A stretch of DNA of 64,000 bases from Viscum album (taxonomy: Eukaryota > Streptophyta > Magnoliopsida > Santalales > Viscaceae): the NCBI GenBank assembly GCA_963277665.1, contig OY728122.1, forward strand, positions 2,126,124,024 through 2,126,188,023, in the 5' to 3' direction. The position numbers and the translations under genes were made by a program. The notes beneath the pieces are model-generated. The model did not search any database. It was given only the letters and a program-made list of their open reading frames with translations, and was not told the origin of the DNA. Every line of letters begins with the position of its first letter. Position 1 is the first letter of the stretch. Below, piece after piece: positions 24,631 through 34,899 of the stretch.

Positions 24631-26125
24631 TGGTTAAAGGACCAAAGGGCATCATTAATCCCACAAGGGTCTACTAAAAATTCAAAATTTATAAAAAACT
24701 AGACTATAATACATAATTATTTAAAATATTGTGTTGGTAATGTTCAAGGATGAACCCAAAAATATAGTGAATTAGGTAATTGAGTTAATGAAAAATTGTG
24801 TTTGATTTATTTTAGGAAAAAAAGTTTAATTAACAGAAGATGGAATAGTTTTAAATTAAATATTAATAGCGTGTTTGGGTTTCGTAGTTTTAGAGTTCTT
24901 ATAAAGTAGGACTTTAAATCAAATTTATTAAACCATTTTTATTGTGGAAGACAATAAGGGGGGGGGGGTACAATTTTCATCGTATCCCCTCCTTGTTGTC
25001 AAAATATACTATTTCCATCTGTGCTAGTAAATTTGGTTTTTACTGAATTGATTTTGTTAGGATTCCATTTTTAAACATGGTCATCCTGAATGCAACAATG
25101 TTCATTCCTAGATTTAAGTTAAAGAATTTACCAATTTATAATGTTTCTGTTGGATTTAATTTATTTTTCAAGATAAATTAAAATGAATGATATTTTTACT
25201 TATTTTAATAATCTATGGAAATCCAAAATACATGAATAAGTAAAATGGAAATAAATCAAATATCACCTTCTCCCTTTAGCTACATAACCCACACACAATG
25301 TGTGTTTACCATTTCAAAATATATATTGGAGAATAAGATGGAAGGAATAAAGAAAAATAAAGAATAATGAAATTGAATATGAAAATATTGAGGACACCAC
25401 ACAACTTATCTTCTTTCTCTTTGATTTGGTATCTAGGATGTCTCTAATAGTATCATGTTGTCCTATTTATAAACTCTAAATGGTGTTTTGCAGCATTCGA
25501 TGACATTATGTATCTGTTAAAAAATTGTTATAGGTGGGTCCTAGTTCTTAAAACATGAAAAATTTAAAAAATAAAATGAATCATGAATGTTATAGAATAT
25601 CCAGAACATTACATGTCCAATAATGATTACACTACATGAAAATATTGAACAACATGTATAAAATTAATTACCTTTTCCATTTACGGGTAGACCTCACAAG
25701 TATTATGAATATATATATATATATATATCATTCTGTGAAAAATGTCATCCTCACTTCATTTTTATTTCCTTCATACCTTAACCTGTAGTTCATTAATGAA
25801 TTTCACTGGTACACGATGTGTAATAATTATATGAGGTGTAATGATTACACATTATGTAATGTTAGTTTTATGCTTTAAAAGACTCATTTTTATTTTTTTC
25901 TTCATTTTTGTTCTTCGGAAGTGCTCCATGATCATCAATAAATGCGTGAAACCATATTTTCATCGAATTATTTGTCTTTTTATATCATTTTACTCAGTTG
26001 TCCTAGTTTTTTAAATCATGGAAAATATGAGAATAATATCAGGGGAATAGGCATACAATAAAAATTAAATCATCAATATAACATCACATTTTTAATAAAA
26101 ATGTAAACAACAATATCACTTATCA
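24631..26125 (-). repeat. 3' LTR (minus sense) of the LARD-like element
   Basis: Collinear with 28850-30351. Shared blocks include CCAAAGGG..TCATTAAT at the left end, CCC.TTTAGCTACA.AACCC, CTATTTATA.ACTC.AAATGG, and ATTCACT.GTACA..GTGTAAT. It contains an (AT)n run at 25708-25728 and a run of eleven G at 24958-24968 that the other copy lacks. Confidence 0.7.
25463..25471 (-). promoter_or_regulatory. TATA box in LTR (minus strand)
   Basis: Reads TATAAATAG on the minus strand and is conserved as TATAAATAG in the other LTR at the equivalent place. It would set the start of the element's RNA. Confidence 0.5.
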
Positions 26126-26135
26126 AACCCCCCAT
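26126..26135 (-). promoter_or_regulatory. polypurine tract (minus strand)
   Basis: Read on the minus strand, ATGGGGGGTT directly precedes the TGATA start of the LTR, the expected place for plus-strand priming. Confidence 0.5.
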
Positions 26136-28849
26136 ACATGAATTAATAATTTCCAACAAGGTTGGAATCTCAAAAAATTATAATTCAAGGTTACTCTACC
26201 GTTCAATAAATTCAATTTTGATAAAAACAATTTGTCAAATGGAATATTTTATGATTGATCATTAAAGGTAGAAAATTTATCAACACCTCATTTTTTTGAA
26301 ATAATAATAATCAACCATGTATTTCACTTTTCTCATTTCAGTATAGCCAAGACTTTTCATTCTTCCATTTTAATTCCTCAGTTTATTATTAATATGAATA
26401 CCATATGAAATTTAACTCACCTGAATATTTTCACTCATCATCAATGAATAAATGAATTGAGTGATGCACAATCACCAAGAACATATCACTTATCATAGGC
26501 CTACATGGAATCTAAAAACTCTAATTCATAAATAAAAATTCTTATATAATAAGGATGGTATCACAATTTTGGATCAGATGACTCCGACGAATATCACATG
26601 TAAGTAAATGATGTAAATCAATTAAAGACCAAAAGGAGTATTGTCTCTAAATTATAATATATGTTAATCAAATATAGCATTGTGAATGTCTCATCTTCCC
26701 CCAATATCATGAAGTAGGGTTATAAAAAGTATAAATTCAATCATTGAAACACCCTATTTTATTATTATATTACTTTTTAAATTTTTTTAAAAATGTTATC
26801 GCTAGGTGAAATTATGAGATCCACTAGTATACACCAAACGATCAGGTCATGAAAATATTTTTAATAGTTATAAAAATATCACCAGTCAAACCATTGTGGT
26901 TTTCTAATCTTCCTAAACACAACAAATTTTTTTAATAATTGGGTTTTGAATATGTACAATAGATTTGACTTCCAAAAATATTGTGAAATTCCACCAGAAA
27001 AAAATTTAGTTAAAAATTTGAATCCCTTTCACCAATAACTATGTACCCCTATATAATTTTTGATAATCAAGAAAATTATTTTGATAAAGGTATGAAAGTA
27101 TAATATGGTCTTGTAACATGGATCATACCGAAAGTTCCTATTCATGTATTTTATGGGGTTTAAAAATGATTAATGTAAGGTGTTGTAAGGTTAAAGGCTA
27201 TCAACATATGATTCAATAATATTAAAATTGATAATGTTCAATCATAGCTTTGATCAGATGTAAATAATTTTCTATAAGATAACATTCCCGAGATTCTCAA
27301 GAAAAATATGAACACTTAAGTTAATTAATTTAAATATCATAAAATCAAAAAATTGAAAAGTATCAAAAAATATCATTTACTAAAATCAAAATGTTACTAT
27401 TAATCATGATTTCTCATATCCTAATCTACATAATTACCCATAAAAATTATTTTTTAATTTTTCTAATTCAAATTTATTGACAAGGAAATTTAAATTTTTA
27501 GATTTGTAATTATTCTTTGTTGTTTATGTCTCGTTATTTAGTTATGTAATGTAAGAATCAAGTGTGGGAATTCCATTATAAATTAATTATATGGATAAAT
27601 AAAATTATTTGAATACATTATAAAATTATAGAATAAAAATTCTTTCTCTATTTTAGTGATTCTTCAAATATAGCTATGCGGTTATTGCCTACAACAGATT
27701 CATGATGTTTACCAGTCATACAACCTGGTTCATGCTATTTTCTTTCAGCTTGGATCATGATGGTCCTAAAAATTAAAATTAAACAAGTGAAATAATAGTC
27801 TATTAATAATGAATTCTAAAATATTTGAAGCAATAGCATGCACACCAATAACATAAAAAACAAGAAATAAAATACCCAGGTTGTAACCAAGAAGCTGCTC
27901 TTTTCTATGGTTTCTAGATCAACCATAACTAGTTTAGCGTATTGGAGTATCTTATAGAGATAAATTCCTCGTGTTCACCCAATTATAACTTTTAAATCCA
28001 CCTAACTCATCTATCCTTCTCCTATTGAAAATTTTGTGGAACTCGCAGGTCGTGATTAGAGTGTGAATACTACAATGAAAACTAATTGGGTTTCAGCTTC
28101 AATAGAGACTTGGTAAAATCTATTTCATTAGATGTGGGTTGTGTGTTGGAATTAATAAATGGTTTATTCAGGTTACAAATCCCACTACTCACCTTCTTAT
28201 GTTATTCATACTTCTTTTTTTCCTATATATATTCATCTCTGGGTGAGGCTGGTTCCCTATCCTCCTCCTCCTCCTCTTCTTCGGTGGGTAATAGTCACAA
28301 TTTTATGAGGAATATTTTTAGAATCTTGGAAGGTTGGGTCACTTATTATTTGTTATTTTCTACTTCTTATTCACATTATTCTAATTTTTTTTATTGATGT
28401 GTGTTTGTCCTCACTAATGTTCTGTTGTAAGGTTATCCACTTCATCATCTTCTGAACATACAAAATCAAGGGAATCATGATTTATATAAGAATAATCATT
28501 GGATGTGGTTTATAACTCTGATTTATTATCAATTATTATTTTCTCATGGTAATCCTTGTTTATGTATATATCTATGCTATATGTTGATGTGTATACAATC
28601 CATGGGTACAGTTATAGGCACACATTGGATTGATTTTTCATCCTTATTTATTCTTTGAGTAGCTACTCCATATCTTCGAGGTTGACTATGAACCTATCAT
28701 AGGTAGTAATCATACCATGTAATACTACCATCACAACACAAAATTCAAAATAAGGTAAAAATTGTAATTGAAATAAATAAATAAAAATAAAATTAATGTT
28801 ATAAATAAAAAAACTAACCTGTAATCATCCATAGAAACAATGAAAATTT
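26136..28849 (-). other. non-coding interior of the LARD-like element
   Basis: No gag, protease, RT or integrase motif is readable on either strand. Near 28261-28281 the minus strand has a GAG/GAA run that codes for a short acidic stretch (TEEEEEEDREPASPRDEYI), the only part that looks protein-like. It may be a leftover of a gag or accessory frame, or a plain microsatellite. The 103-codon plus frame across it looks like a shadow. Confidence 0.5.
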
Positions 28850-30351
28850 TGATAGGCCCAAAGGGTGTCATTAATTATGTATTGGGATAATCAATATAAA
28901 AATATATTAAAACTCAAACAATACAACTCAATTATAAAAAATATAGTATTGGTAAAGCTCTAGGTCTAACCCATAGAGACACTAAATTAGTTATATATCT
29001 TCTTCAAAATACCTTATTTATTTAAAATGAAGAATAATGTAATGAATAGATTGTTTTGAATGATTTTATGAAAATTTAATATGAATTCAATGAAGATTGA
29101 TTTATTTGAAATTAGATTTGATAGATGATCCATGGTTTTTTTGTTTAGGGGTTTGATGCAATTTTATTTATTAAAAATCTAATAATCTATGTATGGTGTC
29201 AATGTCGAGATGAGGGAGATCCAATATTAATAGAATCCCCAACATTACACAATAATCCCATATTTCCCTTCACCATAGTAATTTAGGATTTTCTGAATCA
29301 TGTTTATCTTGATGCCATTTTTATATGTGGATTCGATGAATAGAATAATTATCATGCCTTAATTTAGGTTATCCCATTGTGTAATTTATATTTTTTATTT
29401 AAAATTCAAATACAAATTTTTATGGTAAATATGATATAATGATATTGGGAATTGATTCCATGAACAATGAAAAACCAAAATATTTGAATAAATAAAAAGG
29501 AAATAAACCCAATTGTATATTCCCCATTTAGCTACACAACCCTTTAATAAATATGCTTTACCCTCAAACCCTAGTGATGATATAATAAGGGGAAATAAAT
29601 AAATTAAAATATTGAATAATGAATATGGAGATGAAAATGATGAGGAACCTGAATATCATAGCTTCTCACTCTAAACATATGTTTCCAGTAAATCCCTCAA
29701 AGTATAAGACATTCCCTCTATTTATAGACTCCAAATGGGATCATGAATAATTTTATGGAATTAACTATGGGTCAAAAGAATGGACATTGGAGGGTGTCAA
29801 GACATAAAACTTGTCAAATCGTGAAAATGTGTCATATTTAGACATTTTTTCCATAACGAACATTACATATCATGAAAGGGATTAAACAAATTGAATATCA
29901 TGCACCATGTGTATCTAATTCAAAAGATGTGTTGTTTTTGGGAACACATCAAATGTTTCATGGAAGAAATAATATTTTCCACATCATGACACATGTTAAC
30001 TTCACTTCATATTGACTTCCTTCACTTCAAAACATATAGTTTTTTCATGACATTCACTTGTACATGGTGTGTAATTATTATATGATTTTTAATGTTATGT
30101 TTATGAACTGAAATCCTTTTTTCTTTGGTTCATCAGTTCCGTGGATCGGAAGATCATAATGATCAACAATCATTTGGAAAACCTTATTTTGAAGGAATTA
30201 TTTTTCATTTTAATTTTTGTACTCCATATTTTTAATCTATTGCATCCTAGAAAATATTCGAAAAACACTTGGGTCATTGGCATGCATTATCAATTAAATA
30301 ATAAAAATTACTTCCCTTTTTTAAAAATGTAAATAATAATAGCAATTATCA
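28850..30351 (-). repeat. 5' LTR (minus sense) of the LARD-like element
   Basis: Starts TGATAGGCCCAAAGGG and ends CAATTATCA on the plus strand. Collinear with the 24631-26125 copy and nearly the same length (1502 against 1495 bp). Confidence 0.7.
29718..29726 (-). promoter_or_regulatory. TATA box in second LTR (minus strand)
   Basis: TATAAATAG followed by AGGG on the minus strand, a strong plant TATA context. Its partner in the other LTR lies at 25463-25471. Confidence 0.55.
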
Positions 30352-31251
30352 AATGGGTTTATATTTCCTTTATATGTAGGATACATTTCCCTCTTAACTT
30401 ATTGTGTGGATATTAACATTCATTTAGATCATGATCCTTGATTGTCAGATCCTAGATGGATATATAATGAGTAGGAACAAATAGTTTTGGAATGATGCTT
30501 ACATGATGTGTCATTTATTGAATGACCTTTTCATGAGTGAAATGACAGGCTTATAGGAAGGAAAAAATTAAGACACCTCTTATTATTTGAGATTCACTTG
30601 GGATTTTGGAATGATCCGTTGTTTGGGATAATGTACTATATTTTTATGATGTGTGAATAATGGGATTTTGAGTTAGGTATTTTAATAAGGTGGAATGGTT
30701 GTATTATCCCTTTAAAATTGGATATGATTGAGGTAGTATGACATGGTTAAAATCATTTAAATTTGAGTTTGGAATTGATGAATGACCCTGTGTGATCCAA
30801 GGTCCAATGTTTTTGATGAAATTATCTTGGGATTGGTTTCTCAGTAGTTTGAATGAGAGTTATAGGATATTCCATTGTCATGATGATGACATTGAGGATG
30901 GATAGTGTCAATGTTTGATAGGTGGATGAACATGGATCAGGATGAGTGACACACATTTAATATTGGATTTGGTCATGTTCTACACATAGAATTTTAAATA
31001 AGGTAATCTATTTATTGGGGAGTTCACCATAATCAATTAGAAATTGTGACTCTCATTTGAGATGGAATTTCTATAATATATGATGATGATGTTCTAGGTG
31101 ATATGTGACAGGTTGTGGATGATGTTTGGCATCAGAACATGGGATTTATTATGATGATAATATCTATTCATTAGGTATATTAGTGTGTGGATCACATTCT
31201 CTTGATATTGGTGTCATTATTTATTGTAGTGATGATAAAGACATTACTATG
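30352..31251 (+). other. decayed sequence, probably Gypsy pol upstream part
   Basis: T/G-rich plus-strand texture like the integrase relic that follows after the CACTA insertion. One short match, DEIILGLVS near 30820, could be the protease end (DVILGMDWLS), but it is too weak alone. Otherwise nothing is readable. Confidence 0.25.
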
Positions 31252-31254
31252 GTG
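31252..31254. repeat. left GTG target duplication of CACTA element
   Basis: GTG precedes CACTAG and recurs directly after CTAGTG. CACTA elements make 3-bp duplications. Confidence 0.75.
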
Positions 31255-31276
31255 CACTAGTAGAACAAAGGTCTTT

Positions 31277-31540
31277 AACGTCATTTTTTTTTATTTTTTA
31301 CGTCGGTGTTTAACCGACGTTGAAGTCGCCGACGTAAAAAATATGACTTTTTACATCAGTTTTTGTAAATTGACAAAAAAAAATTCATTTGTTTTTTAGC
31401 GTCGGTTTTGTAAAAAACCGAGGCCAAATAAACTCATCCGCATCATTTTTAGTGTCAGTTTCCTTAAAAACCGACGCCAAAAAGTTGAAATAATAGTTTC
31501 GGCGTTGGTTCTTGATAAAACCGACGCCGAAAAGTATTTT
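31277..31540. repeat. left subterminal repeat array of CACTA element
   Basis: About four to five units alternate between ACGTCGGTTTT-type and AAAACCGACG-type halves, so that each pair forms a small hairpin. Such arrays bind the element's TnpA-like protein in known En/Spm elements; that role is inferred here. Confidence 0.8.
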
Positions 31541-31563
31541 TTTTATTCTTATATGTGTTATAG

Positions 31564-31645
31564 AATTTTCTAATCTTCGATTTGACTGGTCTTAGAGCTA
31601 AAATGGAGTTACGGATCAAAAGTCATGGCCGTCGGAAGTTGAACA
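31564..31645 (+). repeat. internal repeat copy 1 in CACTA element
   Basis: A unit of about 80 bp containing CTTCGATTTGACTGGTC and GAGTTACGGATCAAAAGT. It occurs again in the same orientation at 32517-32595 and inverted at 32629-32700. Confidence 0.75.
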
Positions 31646-32213
31646 TGTCAACGTTTGGGTTGATACAACTTGTTTTAAAGAAAACAAGATAAACATGAAT
31701 TAAAATCACATACACCAAATGATATAAAATATACATAATACTTCAATCACATTTCAATTGTTTTTGGATCTTCCATTGAAATGATATGTTGTTTATCATC
31801 ATATCTCTTATATTTAGTGTAGAACTCATGTGATAATGAAAATGATGATCGATAATTAATCTTACACCAAGCTTGGTAAATCTCATCTGAATGTTTTATA
31901 TTTTTAACTCGATAATAAAATTAAATCATCATTATATGAAATCTAATCGAGTTGCTTATAAATTAAGGACATTAATAATAAAGAAAATAAATGAATAGAA
32001 TAGGTACCGTATTCCAATTAACGATTGATGCCGCGTTGAAAACTTGATTGAATCGAAGAGGATGAAAATGATGAACGAAGGAGAAATGGATTTATATATA
32101 GTAAATGAAAATATTTTCGATTTAGTTGTATGAAAATGTATTCGGGATTTTTAAAAGGTAAACACGCATTGTGAAAAAAATTGAAATTCTGATCTTGTGT
32201 ATTGGTGAATACT

Positions 32214-32510
32214 ATTTGGCGTCGGTTTTTAAATAAACTGATGCTAAAAACAAAAAGAAATACGTTTCACGTCAGTTTTTTTTTAAAAACCGATGCGAAA
32301 AGTAATTTTTTTTTTCACATCGGTTTTTAAAAAAACTGACTCAAAAAAAAAACAGTTTTGGCATCGGTTTTTATGAAAATCGATGCGAAAAGTAAAAAAA
32401 ATTATTTTTGGCGTCAGTTTTTTTAAAAATTGACGTGAAAAACAAAAAAAATAATTTTGGCGTCAGTTTTTATGAAGACCAACACCAAAAAATAAACAAA
32501 TACCAGGTTT
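32214..32510. repeat. right subterminal array of CACTA element, outer part
   Basis: Repeated GGCGTCGGTTTTT...AAAAACCGATGCG units with A/T-rich spacers, more worn than the left array. Confidence 0.75.
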
Positions 32511-32516
32511 TTGAGA

Positions 32517-32700
32517 ATTTCTTAAGCTTCGATTTGACTGGTCGTGGAGATAAAACAGAGTTACGGATTAAAAGTTATAGCCTTTGAATGTTGGACTTAA
32601 TTAAGACTTCTTTTAGAGAATGTCAACTTCCAACATCCATAACTTTTAATCCTTAACTCTGTTTTTGCTCCATGACCAGTCAAATGAAATCTTAAGGAAT
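32517..32700. repeat. inverted repeat forming a long hairpin in CACTA element
   Basis: The left arm 32517-32595 and right arm 32629-32700 are reverse complements over about 70 bases with few mismatches, separated by about 33 bases. Transcription would give a long stem-loop. The left arm is also a direct repeat of 31564-31645. Confidence 0.8.
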
Positions 32701-32729
32701 TATCTATAGTACTATAATTTGTTTTTAAA

Positions 32730-32925
32730 ATTTTGGCGTTGGTTTTAATAAAAATAGATGTCATAACGTTTTTTTATTTTTTCACGTTGCTTTTTTTAAA
32801 AACAGATGCCAAAACTATTTTTTTTTAGTTTTTGGCATCGGTTTTTAAAAAATCGATGCAAAAAAGTCTCCGCAAAAATATTTTACATTGGTTTATAAGA
32901 AAATGACATCAAATTGATGATGTTA
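32730..32925. repeat. right subterminal array of CACTA element, terminal part
   Basis: More TTGGCGTTGG/AAACAGATGCC-type half units lead up to the right terminus. They are inverted relative to the left array. Confidence 0.7.
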
Positions 32926-32946
32926 AAAACGATTTTTCTACTAGTG

Positions 32947-32949
32947 GTG
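32947..32949. repeat. right GTG target duplication of CACTA element
   Basis: GTG follows the right terminus directly and matches the left flank. Confidence 0.75.
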
Positions 32950-33299
32950 TAATATTAATAATCATTAATATAAAAATTAAACAATATTGATAGGTTTATT
33001 TGTGTGACAATAATGAACATTGGATATTCGAGGTGAAATTGAATACTAGTGTCTATATTTATCCAATATTATTTGGTCCATCCATAATTACATGTTTGGT
33101 GATTCATATGTTGTATTGAATGGTGTCTCCAATTTGCATTAGGCTTGGTATGATTTTTATTTGATCCAGGGGTGAGTGTGATTGAAGATATTCCAATACT
33201 TCTGAGTGTAGAATGACAATATTTATTTTTTGTTGATATTTCAACTATGAAATTAAAATGAATACTATGTAGGACTTTGGATTGGGTGTTTTTAAGATC
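32950..33299 (+). other. decayed Gypsy pol after CACTA insertion
   Basis: Same texture as 30352-31251, with which it was joined before the CACTA insertion. RNase H would be expected here, but no motif can be read. Confidence 0.25.
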
Positions 33300-33570
33300 T
33301 TAGGATATATTTATAAGATTAATGCATTAGGATTAAGTGATGAGGATGTGTGTCAAGGGTTGATGTAGAATGTTTTTGGGAAAGGAATATTGAGGGAGTT
33401 TCACCATTGTTTTATACATGAAATTGGATATAGTGAGGTTAAAAAAAATCAATCATTTCATTGGAGAAATGTTATTTTATTTTTAGTAGAGGATTATCAT
33501 GGTAGGGAGCACTCTATATTGGTTACTGTTTTTCTTGGTAGTTCCATACGATGGGGAGAACAGTGATCCT
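33300..33570 (+). pseudogene. integrase N-terminal relic of a fourth Gypsy element
   Basis: From about 33337 the sequence reads LSDEDVCQGLM, a stop, NVFGKGILREFHHCFIHEIGYSEVKK, then FHWRNVILFLVEDYH. This follows the Gypsy layout of the short linker (L.DEGV..G...VP), REFHDS..GH.G..K for the HH half of the zinc site, and FYW..M..DV..FV before the CC half. The two cysteines are not preserved. It is only a motif-level match over one strongly decayed stretch. Confidence 0.5.
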
Positions 33571-34899
33571 AAGAATGAGTAATTTGATAACACCATGATC
33601 ACTTGATAATGAAATGTTACATTATACTCCATCTCAATATTAGTAAAGATTACATGATCATATCATGGGGTTTTATTAATAGTTAACCACAAATTATGAG
33701 TTGTAGAGTGGAGGATAGTACATTAATTTAGAATAGAGAACTATGAGTTTTTTGTCAATTAAAAATATGGGGTGTTCACGTTTGAAGATTAAAAGATCAT
33801 AGGGGATTCTCATTGATGAGAAGCACTATGGAAGGGTGATTTTAAAGACATGCATATTTATAGGTTCTGAGTTTAAGGGAAAATTTTAATTATAGACTCC
33901 AAATAAAAGTTTATTTTGAGAATTATTAATGGGATTGTGATTATAGGAGTATTAAAATCATAAGGATATGATTATGGATATAGACTTGGGGTAGGTAGGT
34001 GTCTAGCATTCTTGGGAAATAATTGGTAGATTTCAGTTGAAATTTTTTATTTTGAAAAGGATTTAACATAGATCACTTTGATAGGAAATCATTTGAGTGA
34101 ATTTTGTATGTTATCTTCGGCTTCTAGGTTGGCACATGGTTGAAAATAAACTATGTGAATCCTAAAACATTGATTATATATTTGTTTTAACATTTGGTTT
34201 GTGGTATTAAAAACTATGTAATTAATCATTGTGAAGGGTCTATATTGAGTCAGATTGAACAACATGATTCTATAAAAATTGGAAAAACCAGAAAGAGAAC
34301 ATGTTTCCTACTATTTTTTATAACTTATTTTAAATTCCCCAATTACCCTCTCATTTTCTAACCCTCACCCTTCACTATCCTCCACCCTCACACATGTATT
34401 CTTTTGGACCATCTCCCCTCTATTCTCATTTAACCCCCTTTGATATAGGATATTTTTTGAAAATTTTAATAGATAATTATAATTGGATCCAAAATCCACC
34501 CCTCACACTACATGTTTTCATACGTATTATTTTTATCTATATTTAGTTTGGTGATTCTCTTCACCAATGCATTGTTTAAGTCATCTCTTTGGATGGGTAT
34601 TTTTCTTTGTATAACTAAAGTTTTTCTAAAGATTATATTTTCATATAAATTGTTATAATTATAAATTATGGTATTTAAACTAGTGAATTTACCTAGGGTT
34701 TAAAATTTAAATTGATAAAATTGAATTTTTAATCGGTAGTGGGTGTTGGTGCTTTATTTTGGATTAGTTCAAGGTGTGTGTTAGGAGTAGAACACACCCC
34801 TTTTCTTTAGATTTTAGTTAAAATATTTTGATCGATGAGATTTGGGAATTTAATCCTATTTATGTTAAATTTAAAATTATTTAAATTTTTTTATATTAA
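33571..34899 (+). other. decayed DNA between integrase relic and next LTR
   Basis: The integrase core and 3' LTR of the fourth element should lie here, but neither is clear. The part at 34330-34480 is C/T-rich with repeated CCCTCACCC words. A hairpin (GGTGTGTGTT...AACACACC, 34773-34798) resembles one at 50601-50624. Confidence 0.3.

Larger units (their letters stand above)
24631..30351 (-). mobile_element. LARD-like non-autonomous LTR retrotransposon, minus strand
   Basis: Two direct repeats of about 1.5 kb enclose 2.7 kb without pol motifs. The repeats end in TATCA on the plus strand and begin with TGGTTA or TGATA, giving TGATA...TATCA termini. Orientation is minus on two grounds: each repeat has a TATAAATAG-type TATA box when read on the minus strand, and a G-run polypurine tract (reverse complement of AACCCCCCAT) abuts the 24631-26125 copy. 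A weakly primer-site-like stretch lies beside the other copy. No matching target duplication is visible (GAGGA against AATGG), so the ends may be damaged. A large retrotransposon derivative must be moved by another element's enzymes. Confidence 0.68.
31255..32946. mobile_element. non-autonomous CACTA (En/Spm) DNA transposon
   Basis: The element is 1692 bp with termini CACTAGTAGAAC at the left and TTTTTCTACTAGTG at the right, which are inverted repeats. GTG flanks both ends. Behind each terminus lie repeated palindromic units of the type GCGTCGGTTTT...AAAACCGACGCC, the subterminal binding arrays typical of plant CACTA elements. No transposase domain is readable in the 31.65-32.21 kb core, so it needed a related autonomous copy. 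It interrupts an older Gypsy pol relic. Subterminal units are partly worn (GCATCGG, GCGTCAG) but many palindromes remain intact. Confidence 0.92.

Noticed and set aside
24958..24968. Run of eleven G as a G-quadruplex or regulatory site
   Set aside because: A single homopolymer run without neighbouring G tracts; it is absent from the partner LTR and is probably slippage.
28086..28397. 103-codon plus-strand open frame as a gene
   Set aside because: It runs antisense through the interior of a minus-strand LTR element, across a TCC microsatellite, with no domain; its reverse strand looks more protein-like.
31187..31399. 70-codon plus frame across the CACTA border as a gene
   Set aside because: It starts in decayed Gypsy DNA and ends in the subterminal repeat array, so it is a chance frame.
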